Shown here: positions 4,766 to 10,177 of the stretch, piece after piece
Position numbering within the stretch: the first letter of the stretch is position 1
Layout of the letters: each line of letters starts with the position of its first letter
Assembly: GCA_944382805.1 (NCBI GenBank)
Contig: CALWNS010000038.1
Span: forward strand, 1 to 10,177
Source of the DNA: an uncultured Gemmiger sp.
Lineage (GTDB): Bacteria; Bacillota; Clostridia; Oscillospirales; Ruminococcaceae
DNA: 10,177 nt
Reading direction: 5' to 3'
Made by a program: the position numbers and the translations under genes
Notes under the pieces: model-generated
What the model was told of the DNA's origin: nothing
The model's database searches: none
What the model saw: only the letters and a program-made list of their open reading frames with translations

Positions 4766-7147
4766 GGCGGTTTCTCCTTTCGCGGGTTCGGTTTTTGCGG
4801 GTTCGGCCGGGGCCGGCGCCGGGCAGGCGGCCGGGCAGGCGGCGGGTTCGGGGGCGGGGCCGCGCGGCGGGGCCTTGCGGCGCGCGGGCGCGTCGTGTTC
4901 GGCGTTGTGCGGGTCAAATGCGTTCAGGCGCAGGGCGTTGGTCACCACGCACACGCTGGAAAGGCTCATGGCGGCCGAAGCGATCATCGGGTTGAGCAGG
5001 ATGCCCGCCGGGTACAGCACGCCGGCGGCCAGCGGGATGCAGATGGCGTTATAGAAAAACGCCCAGAACAGGTTCTGGTGGATGTTGGTCACCACTTTGC
5101 GGGAAAGGCGCACCGCGGCCGGTACGTCGGCCAGGTCGCTGCGCACCAGCACCACATCGGCGGCGTCCAGCGCCACGTCCGCCCCGGCGCCGATGGCCAC
5201 ACCGGTATCGGCGCGGGTCAGGGCGGGGGCGTCGTTGATGCCGTCGCCCACCATGGCCACGCGGCCGGCGGCCTGCAGGCGGCGGACTTCGGCCTCCTTG
5301 CCGGCGGGCAGCACGCCGGCCACCACGTTCTCCGGCCCCAGGCCGACCATGCCGGCCACGTGTGCGGCGGTGCGCGCGTTGTCGCCGGTCAGCAGCACCA
5401 CGCGCAGGCCCAGCGCGCGCATCTGGGCGACGGCCTGGCGGCTGGTCTGCTTGACCGCGTCGGCCACGCCGATCAGGCCGGCCGCGTGGCCGTCCAGCGC
5501 AAAGTACAGCGGCGTGATGCCCTTGGCGGCCAGCGCCTGCCCGGCCTGCTGCAAATCCTGCGGCAGGGCGCAGTGCTCGGCAATAAATTCGGCGTTGCCG
5601 CCGGCCAGCGTTTTGCCGGCCACCTTGCCCAGCAGGCCCTTGCCGGGCACGGCCTGGATGTTTTGGGCCGGGCTGACCCGCACGCCGTCCTGTTCGGCCC
5701 GGCGCAGGATGGCCTTGGCCAGCGGGTGCTCGCTCTGGCTTTCCAGCCCGGCGGCCATGCCCAGCAGGAACTTGTCCGGCACCTTGCGCGTGCCGGCGAT
5801 CTTTACCACCGTGGGTTCGCCGGTGGTCACGGTGCCGGTCTTGTCCAGCACCACGGTGTCGGTGTAGCCGGTGGATTCCAGGCTGGCGGCGGTCTTGAAC
5901 AAAATGCCGTGCCTGGCGCCCACGCCGGAACCGACCATGATGGCCACCGGCGTGGCCAGGCCCAGCGCGCACGGGCAGCTGATGACCAGCACGCTGATGC
6001 CGCGCGCCAGCGCAAAGGCGAACGGCTGGCCCAGCAGCAGCCAGACGACCAGCGTGACCGCCGCAATGCCCATGACGGCCGGCACAAAGATGCCGGCGAC
6101 CTTATCGGCCGTGCGGGCCAGCGGGGCCTTGGTGGCGGCGGCGTCCTGCACCAGGCGGATGACCTGGCTCAGGGTGGTGTCCTGCCCCACGCGGGCGGCG
6201 CGGCAGGTCAGCGCGCCGTTCTGGTTGATGGTGGCGGCGCTGACCGCGTCGCCCGGGGCTTTGTCCACCGGCATACTTTCGCCGGTCAGGGCGGCTTCGT
6301 TCACGCTGGAAAGCCCCTCCAGCACCACGCCGTCCACCGGGACGCTTTCGCCCGGGCGCACCAGGAACACATCGCCCACGCGCACTTCGGCCACCGGCAC
6401 GGTCACCTGCGCGCCGTCCCGCACCAGGCAGGCGGTCTGCGGGGCCAGGTCCATCAGGCTTTTCAGCGCGTTGGTGGTCTTGCCCTTGGAGTAGGCTTCC
6501 AGCATTTTGCCCACCGTGATGAGCGTCAAGATCATGGCGGCGGATTCAAAATACAAATCGTGGCGGAACTGCATGACCTGCGCCTCGTTGCCGGAACCGG
6601 CGCCCAGCGCGATCATAAGCATGGCGTACAGCCCGTACAAAAGCGAAGCGCCCGCGCCCATGGCCACCAGCGTGTCCATGCCGGGGGCCAGCGTGCGCAC
6701 GCCCTTCCAGCCGGAGATAAAGAACGCGCGGTTGATCACGCACACCGGCAGCGTCAGCGCCAGCTGCACAAAGGCGAAGGCGAACGCCTCCCACCCGCCG
6801 CCGTCCATGAACGGCGGCAGCGGCAGCCCCGCCATGTGGCCCATGGTCACATACATAAGCGGGACCAAAAAGCACAGGCTGGCAATGAGCCGGCGCTTCA
6901 GGCGCGGGGTCTCGGTGTCCTCCAGCGTGACCGGGCCGCTCTGCTCGGCCACGGCCGCGCCGTAGCCGGCGGCCTGCACCGCGGCGATAACGGCTTGGGG
7001 GCGTTCTGCGCCCTCGTATTCGACCTGCATACTGTTGGTCAGCAAACTGACCGATACGCTGCGCACGCCGGGTACGGCGGCCACCGCCTTTTCCACATGG
7101 GCGCTGCAGGCCGCGCAGCTCATGCCGGTCACATCAAAACGCTGCAT
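4553..7147 (-). CDS. copA: Cu(I)-exporting P-type ATPase with C-terminal chaperone-like domain
   Basis: An 864-residue membrane pump of the P1B-1 class that exports Cu(I) using ATP. Domains in order: heavy-metal-associated domain with GMSCAAC (8-14); transmembrane segments (about 88-107, 121-145, 155-181, 197-215); actuator TGES (288-291); two further membrane helices with the CPC ion-binding motif (Cys391-Pro-Cys393); phosphorylated Asp435 in DKTGT; SEHP (472-475), TGDN (587-590) and GDGINDAP (634-641); and the last two helices with Tyr699-Asn700 and MSLSS (727-731), the signature of Cu(I) specificity. About 743-794 is a Pro/Ala/Glu-rich linker with an extra CPAAC (771-775), followed by a second metal-binding domain with GMMCAHC (803-809). 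A C-terminal domain of this kind is uncommon for CopA and resembles a fused CopZ (see the internal start at 4765). An AGAGAGG site lies 10 nt before ATG 7147. The gene follows gluQ by 46 nt and overlaps acyP. Confidence 0.95.
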   Translation of the reverse strand: MQRFDVTGMSCAACSAHVEKAVAAVPGVRSVSVSLLTNSMQVEYEGAERPQAVIAAVQAAGYGAAVAEQSGPVTLEDTETPRLKRRLIASLCFLVPLMYVTMGHMAGLPLPPFMDGGGWEAFAFAFVQLALTLPVCVINRAFFISGWKGVRTLAPGMDTLVAMGAGASLLYGLYAMLMIALGAGSGNEAQVMQFRHDLYFESAAMILTLITVGKMLEAYSKGKTTNALKSLMDLAPQTACLVRDGAQVTVPVAEVRVGDVFLVRPGESVPVDGVVLEGLSSVNEAALTGESMPVDKAPGDAVSAATINQNGALTCRAARVGQDTTLSQVIRLVQDAAATKAPLARTADKVAGIFVPAVMGIAAVTLVVWLLLGQPFAFALARGISVLVISCPCALGLATPVAIMVGSGVGARHGILFKTAASLESTGYTDTVVLDKTGTVTTGEPTVVKIAGTRKVPDKFLLGMAAGLESQSEHPLAKAILRRAEQDGVRVSPAQNIQAVPGKGLLGKVAGKTLAGGNAEFIAEHCALPQDLQQAGQALAAKGITPLYFALDGHAAGLIGVADAVKQTSRQAVAQMRALGLRVVLLTGDNARTAAHVAGMVGLGPENVVAGVLPAGKEAEVRRLQAAGRVAMVGDGINDAPALTRADTGVAIGAGADVALDAADVVLVRSDLADVPAAVRLSRKVVTNIHQNLFWAFFYNAICIPLAAGVLYPAGILLNPMIASAAMSLSSVCVVTNALRLNAFDPHNAEHDAPARRKAPPRGPAPEPAACPAACPAPAPAEPAKTEPAKGETAMTKTIHIEGMMCAHCEATVKKALEALDGVQSAAVSHEAGTAVVTLSAPVEDAALAAAVQARDYTVTGIEA

Positions 7148-7193
7148 CGTTTTCTTACCTCTCTTTCGCCGTAAAATGGGGCGCGCCTTTTGC

Positions 7194-8132
7194 TTAGAAC
7201 AAATCGGGCGGCAGGGTCAGGTCCCAGGTGGGGATGCGCTGCCAGGAAAAAACCTTCAGCAGGTCCTGCGGCGTGCGCGGCTCGTCGTCGTCCTGCAGGT
7301 TGTACAGGTACGCCAGCTTGCCGATGATCTGCTCCGGGGTGTAGCGCTTTTGCAGCGTCTCCAGGCTCACATCGCCGTCCCGCTTGGACAGGCGCCGGCC
7401 GTCCGGGGCCAGCAGCATCGGCGCGTGGAAGAACTGCGGCGGGGTCAGCCCCAGCAGGCCGTAGATCCACGCCTGGCGCGGCGTGCTGGAGCGCAGGTCC
7501 ATCCCGCGCACCACCTCGGTCACGCCCATGCGGCCGTCGTCCACCACCACGGCCAGCTGGTAGGCGAACACGCCGTCCGCCCGCCGGATGATAAAATCGC
7601 CGCATTCCGTGGCCATTTGCTGGGAGTAGCGGCCCATGTGGCCGTCTATATACACAATGCTCGAGTTCGGCACGCGCAGCCGCCAGGCGGGCGCCTGCTT
7701 GGCCGCGCGGGCGGCCACTTCCTCGGGCGTAAGTTTCAGGCAGGTGCCGGGGTACACCACATGGCCGTCCTCGCCGTGCGGCGCAACGGCCGCGTTCAGC
7801 TGGCTGCGGGTGCAGAAGCAGGGGTACACAAGCCCCCGGCTTTTCAGGTCGTCAAAAGCCGCCTGGTACAGCTCGGTGCATTCGCTCTGGTAGTACGGCC
7901 CGTTGGGGCCGCCGGCGCTGCCGCCTTCGTCCGGGGCCAGGCCCAGCCAGGCCAGGTCCTGCTCCAGCAGGTCGGCGTAGGCGCGCGGGCAGCGCGCGGC
8001 GTCCAGGTCCTCGATGCGCAGCACGATCTTGCCGCCCTTGCTCTTGGCCGAAAGCCAGGCCAGCAGGCAGCAGCCTATGTTGCCCAGGTGCATCCGCCCG
8101 CTGGGGCTTGGGGCATAACGTCCAACGATCAT
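7194..8132 (-). CDS. gluQ: Glutamyl-Q tRNA(Asp) synthetase
   Basis: A 312-residue cytoplasmic paralogue of glutamyl-tRNA synthetase lacking the anticodon-binding domain. It activates glutamate and attaches it to the queuosine base at position 34 of tRNA-Asp rather than to the 3' end. The class I signatures are YAPSPSGRMHLGN (6-18, the HIGH motif as HLGN) and LSKRDGD (248-254, the KMSKS equivalent). A GluQRS-type zinc site is visible as Cys105, Cys107, Tyr127 and Cys131 (CFC, then YPGTC). IEDLD (40-44) completes the glutamate/ATP pocket region. The length fits GluQRS (about 300) and not true GluRS (about 470-500). Start: GGAGG (8140-8144) lies 7 nt before ATG 8132, and that ATG overlaps the aminopeptidase stop codon as ATGA, indicating translational coupling. 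The enzyme implies that the host makes or salvages queuosine; no queuosine genes are in the window. Confidence 0.9.
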   Translation of the reverse strand: MIVGRYAPSPSGRMHLGNIGCCLLAWLSAKSKGGKIVLRIEDLDAARCPRAYADLLEQDLAWLGLAPDEGGSAGGPNGPYYQSECTELYQAAFDDLKSRGLVYPCFCTRSQLNAAVAPHGEDGHVVYPGTCLKLTPEEVAARAAKQAPAWRLRVPNSSIVYIDGHMGRYSQQMATECGDFIIRRADGVFAYQLAVVVDDGRMGVTEVVRGMDLRSSTPRQAWIYGLLGLTPPQFFHAPMLLAPDGRRLSKRDGDVSLETLQKRYTPEQIIGKLAYLYNLQDDDEPRTPQDLLKVFSWQRIPTWDLTLPPDLF

Positions 8133-9439
8133 GATAATACCTCCAGTGTATATTGGCCGTCGCCCAGGCAGCGCAGGTGTACGCGGTAGAACATTTCCAC
8201 CGCCCGCACCAGCGCCGCCGCATCGGCGGCAGAAGCGGTCTCCACCGCGCTGTGCATCCCCAGCTGGGCCAGGCCGATGTCCGCCATGGGCACCGGCAGG
8301 CTCTGGCTGAGCAGGTTGCCCAGCGTGCTGCCGCCGGGCACGTCGGCCCGGTTGGCAAACAGCTGCACCGGCGCGCCGGCCAGGCGGCAGACTTCGCGCA
8401 GCACCGCGCCGGACAGCGCGTTTGTGGTGTATTTCTGGTTGGCGTTCACTTTCAGCACCACGCCGCCGCCCATGTGTACGGGGTTGGCGGCGTCGGCCTT
8501 GTCGGCAAAATTGGGGTGTACGGCGTGGGCGTTGTCCACGCTTAGGGCAAAGCTGTTGGCCAGCGCGCGCTGCATCCCCTGGCTGCTGTGCGCCACGGCG
8601 TCCAGCACGCGGTCCAGCACGTCGCGCACGAACGCGCTGTGCGCGCCCTGGCGGGTGCCGCTGCCCACCTCCTCGTTGTCCAGCATGGCCCACACCGGGG
8701 CGCAGCCGCTGTCCGCCTGCGGCGCGGCGGCCAAAAAGGCGTACAGCGTGGCGGCGGCGCATTCCAGGTCGTCGATGCGCGGGGCCATGAAATACTCGCC
8801 CCCCGGGCCGATGGCGGCGGGGGCCTGGCGCACATAGAGCGAAAGGTCCCAGTCCGCCACGTCGCTTTCGGCCACGCCCAGGGTCTCGGCCAGCAGCGCC
8901 CCCAGCGGGCGGCAGCCCTCGGGGCCGTACAGCGGCTGCATATCGACCTGGGGGTTATACTTGTGGCCGTCGTTGACGGCGCGGTCCATGTGCGGCGCCA
9001 GGGAGGGGATCACCACCAGGTCGCGGCCGATATCCACCAGCCGCGCCTCCAGCCCTTCGGCCGTGCGCACCAGCGCCCGCCCGGCCACCGAGAGCGGCCG
9101 GTCCAGCCAGGTGGCCATGTTCATGCCGCCGTAGCCTTCAACATTGAGCTTGGTGCAGCCGGCGGCGGGCACCGCAAAGTTTTTGACCCGCCAGGCGGGG
9201 GAATCGCTGTGGCTGGCCGTGACGCGCCAGCCGCCGATGCCGTGCGCCGGCACGCGCCAGGCCACCACCGCGCTGTTGTTGCGGGTGACGTAGTAGCCGT
9301 GCCGGGGTTCCAGGTTCCAGAAATCGGCCTCCTGCAGGCGGGTGTAGCCGGCCTCGTCCAGCAGGCGGGCGGCCGCTGCCGCCGCGTGGTAGGGCGAAAC
9401 GCCGGCTTGCAGGAAGTCGAACAGTTGTGCTTGCTCCAT
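8129..9439 (-). CDS. M18 family aspartyl-type aminopeptidase
   Basis: A 436-residue cytosolic dinuclear-zinc aminopeptidase of family M18, which removes N-terminal residues (acidic ones in the characterised relatives) from peptides as a large oligomer. By analogy with the family, zinc ligands are His77 (in SHSDSP), bridging Asp223 (RIDDL), Glu257 (DNEEVGS), Asp302 (SVDNAHAVHPN) and His396 (GMHSA), with Glu256 as the catalytic base and Asp79 supporting His77. All are present, so the enzyme should be active. Its length is typical. ATG 9439 is chosen over longer open frames because GGAGAGG (9449-9455) lies 9 nt upstream and the protein aligns with the family from there. It is the first gene of the minus-strand string and is transcribed from one or two promoters at 9498-9575. 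Its link to the GluQRS and copper genes may be only transcriptional. Confidence 0.93.
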   Translation of the reverse strand: MEQAQLFDFLQAGVSPYHAAAAAARLLDEAGYTRLQEADFWNLEPRHGYYVTRNNSAVVAWRVPAHGIGGWRVTASHSDSPAWRVKNFAVPAAGCTKLNVEGYGGMNMATWLDRPLSVAGRALVRTAEGLEARLVDIGRDLVVIPSLAPHMDRAVNDGHKYNPQVDMQPLYGPEGCRPLGALLAETLGVAESDVADWDLSLYVRQAPAAIGPGGEYFMAPRIDDLECAAATLYAFLAAAPQADSGCAPVWAMLDNEEVGSGTRQGAHSAFVRDVLDRVLDAVAHSSQGMQRALANSFALSVDNAHAVHPNFADKADAANPVHMGGGVVLKVNANQKYTTNALSGAVLREVCRLAGAPVQLFANRADVPGGSTLGNLLSQSLPVPMADIGLAQLGMHSAVETASAADAAALVRAVEMFYRVHLRCLGDGQYTLEVLS

Positions 9440-9497
9440 ATGGGTAAACCTCTCCGTTCCGGTCTTGTCTGTAAGGGGGGCGCGCGGCCCCGTCTCT

Positions 9498-9526
9498 ATT
9501 GTACCGCATCCGGGGCCTTGCATCAA
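9498..9526 (-). promoter_or_regulatory. Sigma-A promoter P1 for the aminopeptidase-gluQ-copA string
   Basis: On the minus strand, -35 TTGATG (9521-9526) and -10 TACAAT (9498-9503) have a 17-bp spacer. Transcription would start near 9491, about 50 nt before the aminopeptidase ATG. Confidence 0.7.
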
Positions 9527-9537
9527 CCGAAATTTGG

Positions 9538-9556
9538 TGTTACCCTTATTGTAACA
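9538..9556. promoter_or_regulatory. Operator-like inverted repeat TGTTAC-N7-GTAACA
   Basis: Perfect 6-bp arms lie at 9538-9543 and 9551-9556. The dyad covers the -10 box of the possible upstream promoter P2 and sits just upstream of the P1 -35 box, so a bound regulator could block or tune the operon. It does not resemble the CopY box (TACANNTGTA), and I cannot assign it to a regulator; the adjacent HxlR protein is the nearest candidate. Confidence 0.45.
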
Positions 9557-9575
9557 GGCGGGCACAAAAAGGCAA
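9548..9575 (-). promoter_or_regulatory. Possible second promoter P2 for the minus-strand string
   Basis: On the minus strand, TTGCCT (9570-9575) and TACAAT (9548-9553) are separated by 16 bp. The -35 box is weaker than that of P1. Both boxes are overlapped by dyads (9538-9556 and 9571-9584), which makes this the more likely regulated promoter. Confidence 0.5.
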
Positions 9576-9584
9576 GTACTTACC
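9571..9584. promoter_or_regulatory. Operator-like dyad GGCAAGTACTTACC
   Basis: A 14-bp near-palindrome with one mismatched pair, centred on AAGTACTT. It lies 64 bp before the hxlR-like start codon and over the P2 -35 box. HxlR-family proteins bind short dyads close to their own genes; the YodB-type sites I recall are also rich in TACT/AGTA, so autoregulation and divergent control are plausible. No clear plus-strand promoter for the regulator was found. Confidence 0.4.
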
Positions 9585-9648
9585 TTAATGATACCGCCAA
9601 CGGAGTTTGCGCGCCGCAAAACGCGCGCCGGAAAAGGAGGGATGCCCC

Positions 9649-9996
9649 ATGCCCATGGCCCCGCGCCCCGGCTGCGACTGCCGGTACGCCGATGTCGGCT
9701 GCGACAAGATGGAACAGGTGATGGAGCTGATCAGCGGCAGGTGGAAGATGCGCATCCTGTTCATGGTGGGCGCGCACGGCACGCTGCGCTACGGCGAGCT
9801 GCGCGCGCTGCTGGGCAGCGTGACGCACAAGGTGCTTTCGACCCAGCTGAAGGAGCTGGCCGCCGACGGCCTGATCCTGCGGCGGGATTACGGCGAGGTG
9901 CCGCCCCGCGTGGACTACCGCCTGACCGCCCGCGGCGAGGCCCTGATGCCCATCTTCGACGACATCCGCCGGTACATCCTGCGCTTCGGCGCGTGA
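9649..9996 (+). CDS. HxlR-family winged-helix transcriptional regulator
   Basis: A 115-residue DNA-binding protein of the HxlR/DUF24 family (MarR-like winged helix, dimer). The family signature is clear: CDKMEQVMELISGRW at 18-32, then RILFMVGAHGTLRYGELRALLGSVTHKVLSTQLKEL as the helix-turn-helix, and RRDYGEVPPRVDYRLTARG as the wing. Cys18 lies exactly 14 residues before the invariant Trp32, the spacing of redox-sensing Cys6 in Bacillus subtilis YodB, so a thiol, quinone or electrophile switch is likely by analogy. Extra cysteines at 9 and 11 could take part in disulphides or metal binding. Start: AAAAGGAGG (9632-9640) ends 8 nt before ATG 9649; a second in-frame ATG at 9655 is less well placed. 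It is divergent from the aminopeptidase-copA string and probably regulates itself, and perhaps that string. Confidence 0.9.
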   Translation: MPMAPRPGCDCRYADVGCDKMEQVMELISGRWKMRILFMVGAHGTLRYGELRALLGSVTHKVLSTQLKELAADGLILRRDYGEVPPRVDYRLTARGEALMPIFDDIRRYILRFGA

Positions 9997-10051
9997 GGCC
10001 TTTGCCGCGCCGCTTATAGGGGACGATGTGCAAAACCGGGCAAACGCCCGC

Positions 10052-10136
10052 GGGCCGATCTCCGGCCTAAGAGCCGCCGCTGCGCGGCGGTTGGCCTCCG
10101 AAACGCGCCTGCGGGCGCAGTGACGAGCATCGGCCC
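10052..10136 (-). repeat. REP-like hairpin with folded insert in its loop
   Basis: The outer arms GGGCCGAT (10052-10059) and ATCGGCCC (10129-10136) match, in inverse orientation, the simple hairpin at 78-99. Instead of a tiny loop they enclose about 69 nt containing CCGCCGC/TGC/GCGGCGG (10074-10090) and GCGCC/GGCGC (10105-10118). On the minus strand it begins TGTAGGGGCCGATGCTCG, much like TGAAGGGGCCGATGCTCG at 73-90. It lies in the gene-free tail after the HxlR gene (9997-10177), where I see no classical terminator and no further gene, and may serve as the 3' end of that transcript. Confidence 0.6.
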
Positions 10137-10177
10137 CTACAGCGATAAATTTCACGTTCGTTACAAATATTGGCCTG

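Noticed and set aside
4658..7174. An 838-codon open frame on the plus strand opposite copA
   Set aside because: Its product is His/Gly/Ala/Gln rich without any domain, it has no ribosome site, and it lies wholly opposite a clear CopA; long antisense frames are expected in GC-rich genes.
7148..7193. Dedicated copper-responsive promoter for copA
   Set aside because: Only weak AT-rich patches are present in 46 nt, with no CopY box or convincing -35/-10 pair.

Overview
The window looks like chromosomal DNA from a GC-rich, anaerobic gut Bacillota, most likely Oscillospiraceae (Faecalibacterium/Subdoligranulum/Gemmiger-like). This is inferred from the high GC, AGGAGG-type ribosome sites, sigma-A promoters with 16-17 bp spacers, a pyruvate formate-lyase activase, a ferredoxin-tailed aldo/keto reductase, and intergenic inverted-repeat elements with GCCCCCTTGTCAAAGG ends. 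I recall such elements as common in that group, but I could not search for them.

Layout. Bases 1-329 hold no gene, only a cluster of short hairpin repeats, several sharing the tail CTACGAACCA. They are followed by a MITE-like inverted-repeat element (330-464). A small lipoprotein gene on the minus strand (483-1151) has a near-consensus promoter and diverges from pflA (1331-2095, +). A Nudix hydrolase (2169-2705, +) follows with its own promoter and a terminator. A 415-bp convergent spacer (2706-3120) contains the terminator, a half MITE-like element, a highly folded segment with a perfect three-way-junction geometry, and a second full MITE-like element.

The rest is mostly one minus-strand gene string, read from 9439 down to 3121: M18 aminopeptidase, GluQRS (glutamyl-Q tRNA-Asp synthetase), Cu(I) P-type ATPase CopA, acylphosphatase, and aldo/keto reductase with two [4Fe-4S] motifs. 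Two junctions are ATGA stop/start overlaps and the other two gaps are 29 and 46 nt, so this is probably one operon. Upstream, in a divergent 209-bp intergenic region with two minus-strand promoters and two operator-like dyads, lies an HxlR-family regulator (9649-9996, +). Its Cys18 occupies the position of the redox-sensing Cys6 of YodB. The window ends in another folded repeat whose arms match a simple hairpin near the start.

Most notable: CopA ends in a proline/alanine-rich linker plus a complete CopZ-like copper-chaperone domain. That domain begins at an internal ATG with a near-ideal Shine-Dalgarno sequence, so the gene may encode both an ATPase with a tethered chaperone and a free 70-aa CopZ. 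Acylphosphatase, a class of enzyme able to hydrolyse the aspartyl-phosphate of P-type ATPases, starts inside the copA stop codon. Together these suggest a compact copper-efflux/redox module under possible thiol- or quinone-responsive control. I see no phage genes, transposase, CRISPR array, tRNA or rRNA.
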